Shown here piece by piece: positions 15,489-23,392 of a DNA stretch of 35,833 nucleotides; positions within the stretch are counted from its first letter, which is position 1, and each line of letters begins with the position of its first letter. This DNA comes from a virus. Both the position numbers and the translations under genes were made by a program. Under the pieces are notes generated by a model, which was not told the DNA's origin, searched no databases, and saw only the letters and a program-made list of their open reading frames with translations. The DNA lies in the IMG/VR virus record IMGVR_UViG_3300038301_000232, positions 1 through 35,833 of that record; one strand, 5' to 3'.

Positions 15489-15947
15489 ATGGAAAAGAAG
15501 ATCAAGGCTGTAAAAGGGGAGAATGAGGGAGAAAGTAAGGCCGTTGTAGTAGAACTGAATTTTATTAGTTCTTATTTAAGAGATAAAGACGATGGAATTA
15601 TTTATGAGAGGGTGGAGAAAGAGGGTAAGTATGTAGACGATAAAGATAGCCCACAGTTTGGTAGAAATGATATCTCCTCTCTTTTGTACTTATTGAATGC
15701 GGTGGACGTAAGTAAATGTAAATTGGAAGAAGAGAGAAGATTGTTGATAATAACAGAGAAAGTAAAGGAGAGGTGGAAAGCAGAAGAGTGGGACTGTGTT
15801 ATTCAGTTTTCTACAAAAGAAATAACTTTCATACAGAAGTATCTAGAGGATGTTAAAGGGAAAGTAAGAGATGGTATACCTCTCACTCAGTTTCATTCTA
15901 AGACAAAATTATCTATATTAGATCAATTAAGTAGAGTAGGTGAATAA
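15489..15947 (+). CDS. Hypothetical protein in fibre module
   Basis: A 152-residue charged protein with a good ribosome binding site (AAAGGAGAAG). Visible elements are a beta-like VVVELNFISSYLRDKDDGII, a helical NDISSLLYLLNAVDVSKCKL, and near the end FSTKEITFIQKYLEDVKGKV followed by LTQFHSKTKLSILDQLSRVG. The two segments FISSYLRD and FIQKYLED look alike, which suggests an internal duplication of a small helical unit. It is cytoplasmic-looking with no signal or membrane span. Context suggests an appendage-related role. Confidence 0.6.
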   Translation: MEKKIKAVKGENEGESKAVVVELNFISSYLRDKDDGIIYERVEKEGKYVDDKDSPQFGRNDISSLLYLLNAVDVSKCKLEEERRLLIITEKVKERWKAEEWDCVIQFSTKEITFIQKYLEDVKGKVRDGIPLTQFHSKTKLSILDQLSRVGE

Positions 15948-15949
15948 TT

Positions 15950-16075
15950 ATGTCAGACTTTGAATACACAGATAACACCGACTTTAGTTGGTTTGACAAT
16001 ACAGATTGGACATGGGATTCAGCAATTTTTATAGCGATCTTTTATTATTACTTTTTATTAGCTGGAGATGATTGA
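15950..16075 (+). CDS. 41-residue Trp/Asp-rich peptide
   Basis: A tiny gene two bases after the previous stop. The product begins MSDFEYTDNTDFSWFDNTDW and ends with a hydrophobic stretch of about 16 residues (AIFIAIFYYYFLLAG) and GDD. The N-terminus is an Asn/Asp/Trp-rich imperfect repeat (NTDFSWF, NTDWTWD). Its TGA overlaps the ATG of the next gene by one base, a sign of translational coupling. It could be a short membrane or membrane-active peptide. No family recognised. Confidence 0.5.
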   Translation: MSDFEYTDNTDFSWFDNTDWTWDSAIFIAIFYYYFLLAGDD

Positions 16076-17061
16076 TGCAGAAAAACGTAACAGGGCAAAA
16101 ATGGATTGTATTTGCATTTGATCGCACAGATGGTTCTCCTCTTACGGGCGATGCTCTTAATATCACTGCGAATTTGAGGATTGATGGTGGTGCTGCTAAT
16201 GCTGTTGATGATCTCAATCCAACAGAACTAGAGGATGGATATTATTCATTTGATATTACTCAGGCTGAGACAAATGGGGATATGGTACATATCTCACCTG
16301 AAAGCTCAACTTCTAATATACAAGTTATAGGAGTTCCTGGTACCTATACTACAACAGCTCCAAATTACAATGCATTAGGAATTGAGAGCGATGGCGATAT
16401 AACAAAGACAAATCTGTGTGCAAATACGACGCTGGTTGATACGACGTCGACTAATACTGATATGAGGGGCACGGATAGCGCAGCACTGGCAAGTGTTGCT
16501 ACAGAGGCACGGTTGGCAGAGCTCGATGCGGCAAAGCTACCAGCCACAACAGATCGCAACGAAACGGCCTTGGCGTTTATTTCAGGCGATACAGCTGCAA
16601 TTTTAGTAGATACAAACCAAATGCAAGGTAAATTGCCGACAAATAATTTCATGGGATCTTCGGTCACTACAGACAAGGACGGTGAAATAGATTCAATCCT
16701 TGCAGAGTCAAGGCATATTAGCGGGGACTTGGTCATTGTTAGTGGAGATACCGTTGCGATAAAAGCAAAGACGGATAACCTGCCGGAAGGAATAAAAAAG
16801 AATACTGCATATAGCAATTTCCAATTTTTTATGAGAGATACCTCTGACCATGTAAGTGCAAAAACCGGTTTATCTGTTTCTTCAAATCGTAGTATTGATG
16901 GCGGAGCTTTTGCCTCAACTGCAAATTCTCCATCAGAAATAAGTAACGGGTTTTATAAGATTGATTTAGACGCTGCTGATTTAAATGGTGATACAATATC
17001 ATTTAGATTTAGTGCAACCGGTGCGGATGATACCGCAATTACCATAATTACTAACGTGTAA
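16075..17061 (+). CDS. Virion structural protein with duplicated beta modules
   Basis: A 328-residue protein. The ATG at 16075 is chosen because GGAG lies about 8 bases upstream and the start overlaps the preceding stop. N-terminal residues about 1-85 hold GSPLTGDALNITANLRIDGG, then ELEDGYYSFDITQAETNGD. The C-terminal residues about 240-328 repeat the plan: SAKTGLSVSSNRSIDGGAFA, then EISNGFYKIDLDAADLNGD. A middle region rich in Asp, Thr and Ala separates them and could be a fibrous linker. Each copy looks like a beta-sandwich of the type seen in phage appendages and often placed next to fibre genes. A likely role is in the tail tip, a fibre or an adhesion accessory. Confidence 0.65.
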   Translation: MQKNVTGQKWIVFAFDRTDGSPLTGDALNITANLRIDGGAANAVDDLNPTELEDGYYSFDITQAETNGDMVHISPESSTSNIQVIGVPGTYTTTAPNYNALGIESDGDITKTNLCANTTLVDTTSTNTDMRGTDSAALASVATEARLAELDAAKLPATTDRNETALAFISGDTAAILVDTNQMQGKLPTNNFMGSSVTTDKDGEIDSILAESRHISGDLVIVSGDTVAIKAKTDNLPEGIKKNTAYSNFQFFMRDTSDHVSAKTGLSVSSNRSIDGGAFASTANSPSEISNGFYKIDLDAADLNGDTISFRFSATGADDTAITIITNV

Positions 17062-17063
17062 GC

Positions 17064-17237
17064 ATGATATTAGATTGGGTAAGTGTTAAATATAGGCAAA
17101 CAAGTGAGTATATAACATCGCAAGATTATATATTTTCCATAACTCACTCGCCTCAAACAGTATTTACGGAGAGCATCCGCAAGCTGTACCGGTCACAAGG
17201 TAGAATTAAAATATTTACAAGTGAGCCAAGGCCATGA
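17064..17237 (+). CDS. 57-residue hypothetical protein
   Basis: A short gene filling the gap exactly between two structural genes; its stop overlaps the next start (ATGA). The product begins MILDWVSVKYRQTSEYITSQ and ends in a basic segment, with SIRKLYRSQGRIKIF. The exact fit and stop/start overlap argue for a real gene, though the ribosome binding site is weak. No family recognised. Confidence 0.5.
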   Translation: MILDWVSVKYRQTSEYITSQDYIFSITHSPQTVFTESIRKLYRSQGRIKIFTSEPRP

Positions 17238-17560
17238 GCATATTAGATAATTTCAGGAAACAGCCAAACGAAATATTAAGGATCGGCAACGATTTTACTA
17301 AGGAATTTGCCAGTGGTGATTCGATTGCAAGTGCTACTTATACAGTTAAAAGCGGTGATACAGATGTTACAATGGCATTAACGGTAGCGGGAAGCGGCAA
17401 AATCAGTGATCAAAACTTTGATGGTGTTAATGACACGGCCTCTGTTCAGATAATCAGCGGAGACAGTGGATTCACCTATGGTTTGTCAATATTAGCCACG
17501 ACTTTGAGTGGTGATGTGATCGAGAAAGATATAAATATATTTGTGAAGTCTGTAAATTAG
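17234..17560 (+). CDS. Small beta-sandwich virion protein
   Basis: A 108-residue protein with an immunoglobulin-like pattern: SIASATYTVKSGDTDVTMAL, ASVQIISGDSGFTYGLSI, and SGDVIEKDINIFVKSVN at the end. Small proteins of this kind, with an ASYTV-type strand followed by a TYxLxI-type strand and ending in a strand with a basic tip, occur among phage tail-fibre adaptors. It overlaps the upstream gene by four bases and closes the appendage module. A promoter candidate follows directly. Confidence 0.6.
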   Translation: MSILDNFRKQPNEILRIGNDFTKEFASGDSIASATYTVKSGDTDVTMALTVAGSGKISDQNFDGVNDTASVQIISGDSGFTYGLSILATTLSGDVIEKDINIFVKSVN

Positions 17561-17562
17561 GC

Positions 17563-17590
17563 TTGACAAATTAGAATAGTTTGCTTTACT
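17563..17590 (+). promoter_or_regulatory. Sigma-70-type promoter candidate before head genes
   Basis: A perfect -35 hexamer TTGACA (17563-17568) is followed after 16 bases by TTTACT (17585-17590), which matches four of six -10 bases. It lies three bases after the end of the appendage module and 41 bases before the protease/scaffold gene, in a gap of 71 bases that is one of the larger breaks in this gene cluster. It would drive the protease, decoration and capsid genes. Confidence 0.45.
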
Positions 17591-17631
17591 TTTTAATTGA
17601 AGCGTATCAGACATTTAAAGGAAAATAGATT

Positions 17632-19044
17632 ATGCCTTTACCAATACCAAATACAAGTGAGACGCGAGAACATTTCATTACGAGGTGTATGCTCGACTTA
17701 AAAGGAGAGTTTCCGGATAACGATCAGCGTATGGGCATTTGCAATACACAGGCGGAAAAACGACAAAACAAATTGTTATTTCAAAATATATCTGGTGTCG
17801 AAGTATTCAAAGAAGGCACTCACAATCGAGACAAATTTACAGCACAAGATATTGAGGACTTTGTCGTCAATTTCAATCTTCTAAAAAACAAGCTTATACC
17901 GAAAGTAAAAATCACGCACAGGGAAGACCAGAAAGCGCTTGCGGGGTTAGCCAGTTACGGAGATGTTAAGAATGTATTCACTAAGACTGTTGGGGGTATT
18001 AAACGCCTTTTTGTTGATTTGATTGATGTGCCTGACCAGGTGGCCCAATGGATTAAGGATAAAAGGTTTTCAGAGCGCAGTATTGAAATATTCAGAAATA
18101 TAAGTATCGATGGCAAGAAGTTTAAAAATGTGATGGTTAAGGTTGCGCTATTGGGCCATGAAATACCAGCCGTGGCCGGGATGAAGCCTATAGAATTATC
18201 ACTCGAAATAGACAGTGGAATTGATGTTAATAATCATTTAACCTTAATCGGTGATGAAACGGCAATATATTACACATACGAACCAGAAGACAAAGATATT
18301 ATTTGTACTTTTTCAGTCTCAGATAGAGGAGATACCAACCTTATGGATCCATTAGAAATTCTCAAGCAGCAGTTTAAAGAAATGAACGAGAGCTTAGATG
18401 CTCTGAAATCTAATATAACAGACGAAAAATCAAAGGCGGAATATGAGGCTTTTTCCTTAACTGTCTCTACTTTCAAGTCAAATCTTGACGCATTGGAAAA
18501 GTCTTCCGGCGATGACATGAGTAAGATCACCACGGAACTTGAGGCAAACAAAAAAGAATTGAATACGTATAAACAAAAGGACGTAGAGAACAAAGAAACT
18601 CTGCGCAAGCAGGATATAGACACATTCGTATCAGAGATGAAGGAAAAGGGCTCGGTTATACCAGCCTTTGAATCCGATTTGAAAACTCTGCTATACAGTC
18701 TTGACAACAGTGAAAAAACACTGGACTATAAAATCAAGACACAGAAGGATGGTGATGTTGACACCAAGATTTCAACACTTGAGTATGCTATGAAGTTGTT
18801 TAGTAAAATAGGCAAGATAGTCGAATATTCAGAAATAGCACCTTCGAAAGATCCAAACATGAGCGACAAAAACAAAAAGGTAAGCGAAGATGACAAGCAG
18901 GTAACAATCGGAACGGAAACGTTTGCGGTTGATGGTGTCGAGGATGACATTGAAATCAAAGAATATGCAAGGAAAAATGAATGCTCTTATGAGGATGCGG
19001 CATACGCAGTCCTTGACGCAAAAGAAAAAGAAAAACAGTCCTAA
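17632..19044 (+). CDS. MuI-like head maturation protease with scaffold region
   Basis: A 470-residue protein. It opens with SETREHFITRCMLDLKGEFP then DNDQRMGICNTQ, a short helical element seen in several phage head proteins. Residues about 55-210 resemble the Mu gpI protease: an early GTHNRDKFTAQDIEDFVVNF, a central KVKITHREDQKALAGLASYG with His, and KRFSERSIEIF, where Mu-type proteases have a conserved Ser-x-Glu. After about 240 the chain is long, acidic and helical (EILKQQFKEMNESLDALKSN onwards), which fits an internal scaffold. It ends in a Lys/Glu-rich tail. The protease cuts scaffold and head proteins during maturation. Decoration and capsid genes follow directly, as expected. Confidence 0.75.
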   Translation: MPLPIPNTSETREHFITRCMLDLKGEFPDNDQRMGICNTQAEKRQNKLLFQNISGVEVFKEGTHNRDKFTAQDIEDFVVNFNLLKNKLIPKVKITHREDQKALAGLASYGDVKNVFTKTVGGIKRLFVDLIDVPDQVAQWIKDKRFSERSIEIFRNISIDGKKFKNVMVKVALLGHEIPAVAGMKPIELSLEIDSGIDVNNHLTLIGDETAIYYTYEPEDKDIICTFSVSDRGDTNLMDPLEILKQQFKEMNESLDALKSNITDEKSKAEYEAFSLTVSTFKSNLDALEKSSGDDMSKITTELEANKKELNTYKQKDVENKETLRKQDIDTFVSEMKEKGSVIPAFESDLKTLLYSLDNSEKTLDYKIKTQKDGDVDTKISTLEYAMKLFSKIGKIVEYSEIAPSKDPNMSDKNKKVSEDDKQVTIGTETFAVDGVEDDIEIKEYARKNECSYEDAAYAVLDAKEKEKQS

Positions 19045-19063
19045 AAAGGAAAAACTATAAAAT

Positions 19064-19474
19064 ATGTCACAAAGTTTAAATGAGTCCGGTATTCACGATA
19101 TCTCCGTGCGTACCAATGGGGCTATAACACAATATATGGCGGTGGTTCTCAATTCAGTAGAGAACGGAGACCACATTGTGGCACTTCCGAGTGCGCAGGC
19201 AGATGTTTGTCACGGTATCGCTCAAGAAGGATCAACGGCGAGTGGAGATAGAATTACCGTTAGACAGGCAGGGGAATCTTATGTAATAGCAGATTCCGCA
19301 GGCACTGTTGGCCGTCCAGTATTCATTGGGGCTGGCGCAACAGGTCACGTAGATGACACCAGTTCTGATAATTGGGCGTCTGGTGATGGCTTAGTAGGTT
19401 ACTACAACGAGGCGCCGACCGCAAGTGGTGACAAGGTTGTAGCAAGGTTAGATTTATCCGAATTAATGCCTTAA
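19064..19474 (+). CDS. Head decoration/stabilisation protein
   Basis: A 136-residue beta-rich protein just before the capsid gene. It has ITQYMAVVLNSVENGDHIVA, then HGIAQEGSTASGDRITVRQA and GLVGYYNEAPTASGDKVVAR. This alternating Gly/Thr/Ser strand pattern matches DUF2190-type and lambda gpD-like decoration proteins, which form trimers on the outside of the expanded head. Size and position between protease and capsid genes agree. Ribosome binding site AAAAAGGAAAAA lies upstream. Confidence 0.72.
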   Translation: MSQSLNESGIHDISVRTNGAITQYMAVVLNSVENGDHIVALPSAQADVCHGIAQEGSTASGDRITVRQAGESYVIADSAGTVGRPVFIGAGATGHVDDTSSDNWASGDGLVGYYNEAPTASGDKVVARLDLSELMP

Positions 19475-19495
19475 TTTAAAGGGAGATAGATAATA

Positions 19496-20449
19496 ATGGG
19501 AAGTCCTCAACATTCAGATATTCATGTTGACAAACCACTATCAAATCTGTCTATAGTTTTAACAAACCCTGCTTTTAAGGCGTTAGAGCTATATCCAGAG
19601 TTTTTTGTCAAGAATGAATCAGATAAATATTATGTATACAAAAACCGAGAAGGTTTAAGCAGGTTAAATGTAAAGCGTGCGGACGGTACGGAATCAAATA
19701 CATTCGATTTCAAGCCGACCACAGAATCATATATTTGCCAGGAGCAGGCACTGCACAAAATCCTTACAGACAGGAAGATGAACAATGCAGATTCTCCGAC
19801 AAGGTTAAGAGCAAATGCAGTGCGGCTAATTCAGTCATTCATCGACCTTGATCATGAGTTTGATGTTATGGATGAAGTTTCATCATTGGCAGGCCTTACG
19901 GGAAGTACTCCTGCAGTAAAATGGAACGCTGGTTCCGGTACCATTAACATTGAAGGTGATTTGGATACGGCAAAACAGAGCATCCTTGATGAAAGTGGAG
20001 CAGTTGCCAACAAGGTTCTTTTTAATGACCAGATTAAGGATGTTGTTAAGAAGGATTCTACTCTGAGGAACTTAATTCGATATACTATTCAGGGTGATGG
20101 CGGCCAGAGGTTGCTTGTTGATGGTGAATTGCCACCGGTTATGTTCAATCTTAAGATCGTGGTTGCTGCTTCCAGGTATAACACGGCACAGCTTGGACAG
20201 ACACCAAGCATATCAAGGATCTGGGATTCAAGGGCGATTGTTGGCTTTGTTGATCCGAGTCCTGGTGAAGAATCAAGAACACTTGGCCTCACGTTTACAG
20301 TTCGCGGCGCGGGTGTCGGTTCTGGCACGGTTAAGACTTGGAGAGACAATCCGAAGTCTGGTACTGTTTATGAAATCAGTAAGATTCGTGTTGCAAAAAC
20401 TGTTGCGAGTGGTTGTGGTTATAACTTGCATAGTGTTTTAACCGGTTAA
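19496..20449 (+). CDS. Major capsid protein
   Basis: A 317-residue protein in the position of the major head protein: after protease/scaffold and decoration genes and before connectors. Features are an N-arm with DKPLSNLSIVLTNPAFKALE, the segment YPEFFVKNESDKYYVYKNRE, an extended loop with EQALHKILTDRKMNNADS, a helix with ANAVRLIQSFIDLDHEFDVM, and a later beta domain with WDSRAIVGFVDPSPGEESRT. The pattern fits Mu/HK97-fold capsid proteins in which YxxxDxxR-like arms precede the spine helix. A hairpin with a U-run follows the gene, as expected for a highly expressed gene. Confidence 0.8.
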   Translation: MGSPQHSDIHVDKPLSNLSIVLTNPAFKALELYPEFFVKNESDKYYVYKNREGLSRLNVKRADGTESNTFDFKPTTESYICQEQALHKILTDRKMNNADSPTRLRANAVRLIQSFIDLDHEFDVMDEVSSLAGLTGSTPAVKWNAGSGTINIEGDLDTAKQSILDESGAVANKVLFNDQIKDVVKKDSTLRNLIRYTIQGDGGQRLLVDGELPPVMFNLKIVVAASRYNTAQLGQTPSISRIWDSRAIVGFVDPSPGEESRTLGLTFTVRGAGVGSGTVKTWRDNPKSGTVYEISKIRVAKTVASGCGYNLHSVLTG

Positions 20450-20530
20450 GATAACGGGTTCATTATAATAAGCTTTATAATTTATATCTGAGAGAGATAT
20501 GATAATGTTTCAAAAACCAATCTATATCCA

Positions 20531-20590
20531 AAAAAAGGCAGTGTGTTTCTTACGGTCACTACATGATTGTACGGGGCCTCTGCCTTTTTT
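20531..20590 (+). terminator. Terminator-like hairpin after capsid gene
   Basis: AAAAAAGGCAG (20531-20541) is the reverse complement of CTGCCTTTTTT (20580-20590), an 11-base-pair stem whose 3' arm is itself a U-run. The 38-base loop is long for a Rho-independent terminator. It sits 80 bases after the capsid stop in one of the larger gaps in this part, so transcript ending or attenuation here is reasonable. Confidence 0.55.
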
Positions 20591-20606
20591 CATTTAAAGT
20601 AAAATT

Positions 20607-20906
20607 ATGGCAAATATTATAACGAGCAAAACAAAGAGACTACATAGACGCAGAGACTCAGTAGGCACCAAGAGCATTAGTTCCTACGGATTTAAAGTCC
20701 AGAATGAGGAGGTTAGGAAGTGTGGCCAGGGGTTGCATATGGAGTACCTTCATGAAAAGCGTGTTTTAGAGCTGCACGAAAAAGGTTTTAATGAGGATGC
20801 AATTTCAGGTATGATCTATGGCGAGAAAGACAAAGGCCAAAAAGGTGAAATTGGCAAAATCATAAGAACCCAAAAGGGTAAAGTTAAACTTGACGGGAAT
20901 ATTTAA
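20607..20906 (+). CDS. Small basic hypothetical protein
   Basis: A 99-residue basic protein. It begins MANIITSKTKRLHRRRDS and has a helical middle (EKRVLELHEKGFNEDAISGM) that looks like a small helix-turn-helix, then a Lys/Gly-rich tail. The helix-turn-helix impression comes from EKGFNEDAISGMIYG, similar to the first helices of recombinase-type DNA-binding regions. It follows the capsid terminator. No family recognised; DNA binding is possible. Confidence 0.55.
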   Translation: MANIITSKTKRLHRRRDSVGTKSISSYGFKVQNEEVRKCGQGLHMEYLHEKRVLELHEKGFNEDAISGMIYGEKDKGQKGEIGKIIRTQKGKVKLDGNI

Positions 20907-20920
20907 AAGGAGATTGTAGT

Positions 20921-21280
20921 TTGGAAAACGAAACCCCAGAGAATGGAGAAGAAGTTCAGCCGTTTGAAGATGAACTTGAAAAAGAGTCAAAGCCTATTCA
21001 CATGGTTGCAGAGGAATCCACGGAAGACTCTCATGGTAAAGTAGAGGCAGGAGAACAAGGACCGGCTGTAGAGGACATGTGGCCTTCCATGCCACAATCT
21101 GCGAATGCACCGGCTTTAGGCAGTGTTAATCAATTGCAAACGAAGTTGGTTGAGCTTGGTGGCGATCATGGCCATGAGTTTTATGTATGTGGCGGTTGTG
21201 GAGGCGTGTTCATCGATTTGAAACCTACACAGTGTGTATGTGGCAATATAGTTGATACAGCTTTCTATAAATATGAATAG
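20921..21280 (+). CDS. Zinc-ribbon protein, first of a pair
   Basis: A 119-residue protein starting with TTG, with AAGGAG 8 bases upstream. The first 70 residues are acidic and probably disordered (Glu-, Asp- and Pro-rich). The C-terminal domain is a compact zinc ribbon: EFYVCGGCGGVFIDLKP then TQCVCGNIVDTAFYKYE, with CxxC and CxC spacing. The same C-terminal plan is in the next gene, so the two are likely paralogues. They lie between capsid and connector genes, a place where small head-completion or accessory proteins are found. Function unknown. Confidence 0.62.
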   Translation: MENETPENGEEVQPFEDELEKESKPIHMVAEESTEDSHGKVEAGEQGPAVEDMWPSMPQSANAPALGSVNQLQTKLVELGGDHGHEFYVCGGCGGVFIDLKPTQCVCGNIVDTAFYKYE

Positions 21281-21289
21281 GCAAATATC

Positions 21290-21724
21290 ATGAAATCAAA
21301 AGGAAATAGTAAACGCAAGATATCCAAAGAGGCTGAGACTCTTGAACCATTGCCATTAAAGGTGATTTCACTAGAGGATTTACGAGTATCTTTTCCGGAA
21401 AATGAAAAGCAAAGAAACGAAAACGATTATATCCGTGGTAGTTGGGGTGAGTATCCGCTTAAACAGATAAATGGTGCGAGTGCACCGCATTTTAATAATG
21501 TTGAAGAATGGCTTAATGCATGTAAGGCTATCGGAGGAGAAAATAATGAATTGTTTTGTATCTGTGAAAGTTGTGGCGGTGTATGGGTTGGCGTTTACCC
21601 AACTATTTGCGCTAATTGCGACAACTGGGATATCGAGGCATTCAAAGAAATAACAGGACAAATGAGAGACAGTCTTGAGCGTGGTGTATCTTTAAAACAA
21701 GTAATGACTTATTCTTATTCATAG
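21290..21724 (+). CDS. Zinc-ribbon protein, second of a pair
   Basis: A 144-residue protein beginning 9 bases after its likely paralogue. The N-terminus is basic (KSKGNSKRKISKEAE), unlike the acidic start of the neighbour. The ribbon is ELFCICESCGGVWVGVYPTI then CANCDNWDIEAFKE, with two CxxC pairs. It also has NASAPHFNNVEEWLNACKAI-like sequence before the ribbon, matching the position of QSANAPALGSVNQLQTK in the first protein, which suggests the shared region begins before the ribbon. Opposite charge of the N-terminal halves could allow the two to pair. Confidence 0.62.
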   Translation: MKSKGNSKRKISKEAETLEPLPLKVISLEDLRVSFPENEKQRNENDYIRGSWGEYPLKQINGASAPHFNNVEEWLNACKAIGGENNELFCICESCGGVWVGVYPTICANCDNWDIEAFKEITGQMRDSLERGVSLKQVMTYSYS

Positions 21725-21733
21725 GGAGAATAA

Positions 21734-22228
21734 ATGGCAGCAGCTACAGCTTATGGAAGTGCGGAAAATATAAGGAATTACCATTTAAGCGGTGGTGTGT
21801 TAGAAGGTAGGGATATGTTTGTTAGCGAAGATTTGGTTTCAGAAGCAATGATCACACAGGGTCGTAAGTTTGCATTTAATCTTATAAATAGTCTATTGAG
21901 AGGCAAGTATACAGTGCCGTTTGATACGGCTGATGTAGATCCAATAATTGATGAAGATAGTGATACAATTGCATCATGGTGGATTGAAAACAAGAGATTA
22001 AAGCGGTTGCAAAGCGTTGCAGAGAATCCGCTTAATACCGAGTATGCAGAAGCAAAAGAACGGCTTGAGAAAATAGGCGAGTCCGGACAGGGCCTGAGTA
22101 CTGCGGTAACAACTTCTTCCGGATACTTTACTCATAATGGTTTTACTCCAGTATTTGATGTAGATGGTGAATTTGACCAAGTGCTTGATGAAGACTTGGA
22201 AAACCAGATTGCAAGTGACAGAGCATAA
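21734..22228 (+). CDS. Mu gp36-like head-tail connector protein
   Basis: A 164-residue protein with the features of DUF1320/Mu gp36 connectors. These include a MAAATAYGSAENIRNYHLSG start, a helical region with ITQGRKFAFNLINSLLRGKY and a TVPFDTADVDPIIDEDSDTI segment, then YAEAKERLEKIGESG. Such proteins form the ring below the portal that joins head and tail. The order capsid, gp36-like, gpG-like, terminator-like protein matches Mu-type clusters. Ribosome binding site ATAGGGAGAA is upstream of the ATG. Confidence 0.68.
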   Translation: MAAATAYGSAENIRNYHLSGGVLEGRDMFVSEDLVSEAMITQGRKFAFNLINSLLRGKYTVPFDTADVDPIIDEDSDTIASWWIENKRLKRLQSVAENPLNTEYAEAKERLEKIGESGQGLSTAVTTSSGYFTHNGFTPVFDVDGEFDQVLDEDLENQIASDRA

Positions 22229-22230
22229 AT

Positions 22231-22722
22231 ATGATTGGCATAGACTTTTCAACCACTATCCGGCAATTTAGCAAAAAACTTGGTGATGACTTCAAGAAAT
22301 TGGAGAATACGCAAGTGCCGTTAAAGCGATCTGGGTTGTTTATGTTAAAAAGCACAGATGATAATTTCAGGAAGGAAAGCACACCTGATGGGGTTAAATG
22401 GGCAGTCCGGGCACCATTAAGGCCGGCAACTATTGCACAAAGGAGAAAAGGCACTCGGAAGGTTGGAGGCCGCATTGCTGGAGATATGATATTGCAGGAC
22501 ACCGGGGATTTGAAGAAGTCTGTCGAAACAATACACTCGCTTACTAAAACGGTAATGAGTATTCGCGCCAGGCGTAAGTCCGGAGCGGAGGACATCGCTG
22601 CAAAGCATCAATTTGGTGAAGGCCGGGTACCTCAACGTAAATACCTCGGATTTAGCAATGAAGACATTGATGCGAATGTTGAAATATTTGCAGACTGGGT
22701 TATGGAGGTATTGGATCAGTGA
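22231..22722 (+). CDS. Mu gpG-like tail completion / virion morphogenesis protein
   Basis: A 163-residue protein two bases after the previous stop. It has an N-terminal helical part, then STPDGVKWAVRAPLRPATIA with a typical PDG-x-x-W element, KGTRKVGGRIAGDMILQDTG leading to DLKKSVE, and AKHQFGEGRVPQRKYLGFSN-type sequence near the end. The motifs PDGxxW, LxxTGxLxxS and the late arginine-rich PxRxFLG-like segment are those of phage virion morphogenesis (Mu gpG/P2 gpS) proteins. The role is to complete the head-tail joint. The end overlaps the next start (GTGA). Confidence 0.75.
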   Translation: MIGIDFSTTIRQFSKKLGDDFKKLENTQVPLKRSGLFMLKSTDDNFRKESTPDGVKWAVRAPLRPATIAQRRKGTRKVGGRIAGDMILQDTGDLKKSVETIHSLTKTVMSIRARRKSGAEDIAAKHQFGEGRVPQRKYLGFSNEDIDANVEIFADWVMEVLDQ

Positions 22723-23174
22723 AGGAAACATTAAAAAGGCTTAAGGCGTTATTAATGCTAGATCTTACTGGCTCCGCCACAATAGAGATAATGCCGGTTG
22801 ATTTAGCAAAAGCAGTTGGGATTGAGATTCCAGTAGAAAAATTGCCTTTTATTGCCATCGCTCCTAAAAACACAGGCAGAGAAGTTGAAACCACATTACA
22901 AATTAGGCCAAATCATGAAATACAAATTACTATACTTGCCGTATACCCTAATATGGAAGAAGCAATTATAGGTGGCGGAAATAACAAAGGGATTGTCCAG
23001 CAAGTTCAAGATGTTATTGATGTGATTGAATTCAACACACTTGATGGATATCTTGTAAAGGGCGCTATCGTTATTACAGAGATTGCATATGAGACATTGC
23101 CGAGGGAGCCGGATTATTTCCAGATTGCAATTTTAACGGCTGAGATTGAAGGGAATTTGGAGAAAAAAGCATAA
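22719..23174 (+). CDS. Tail terminator-like protein
   Basis: A 151-residue protein starting with GTG that overlaps the previous gene by four bases. It has an N-terminal helical part, a central PFIAIAPKNTGREVETTLQI then NHEIQITILAVYP strand pair, a helix containing KGIVQQVQDVIDVIEF, and YFQIAILTAEIEGNLEKK at the end. This alpha/beta plan (helix, strands, helix, strand with a late AxIExxG-like edge) is like that of tail terminator proteins that cap the tail tube, and the position is right. Sequence motifs alone are not decisive. Confidence 0.55.
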   Translation: MKETLKRLKALLMLDLTGSATIEIMPVDLAKAVGIEIPVEKLPFIAIAPKNTGREVETTLQIRPNHEIQITILAVYPNMEEAIIGGGNNKGIVQQVQDVIDVIEFNTLDGYLVKGAIVITEIAYETLPREPDYFQIAILTAEIEGNLEKKA

Positions 23175-23392
23175 TGGATGAAGAAACACAAGTAGGCATA
23201 GTTCAAATTGAATTTATTAATATGTTGACGTGCCTATTGGCTGCAAAATTTCTTAACAAATCGGAAGTTGAAGATGCAGTATTGGCGACTACTGATCGTT
23301 GCAATAAGCGTGGTTTGAGTCCCACGGTTATTTATGAAACGCTTAATGAAACGAAAAAGGAAATTGATACGATTAAGGAAATGATAACATAA
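23174..23392 (+). CDS. Small helical hypothetical protein
   Basis: A 72-residue protein sharing one base with both neighbours' stop/start codons. It is predicted all-helical: EFINMLTCLLAAKFLNKSEV, then VIYETLNETKKEIDTIKEMI. It has no metal motif or signal. It closes the connector block and leads directly into the glycosyltransferase insertion. No family recognised; its exact fit between neighbours supports it being real. Confidence 0.6.
   Translation: MDEETQVGIVQIEFINMLTCLLAAKFLNKSEVEDAVLATTDRCNKRGLSPTVIYETLNETKKEIDTIKEMIT

Noticed and set aside
16365-16817. Minus-strand frame of 150 residues
   Set aside because: It mirrors the Thr/Ala/Asp-rich linker of the structural gene on the plus strand and has no independent support.
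18270-18707. Minus-strand frame of 145 residues within the protease/scaffold gene
   Set aside because: It is the antisense shadow of a charged helical coding region, rich in Ser and Phe, with no ribosome binding site.
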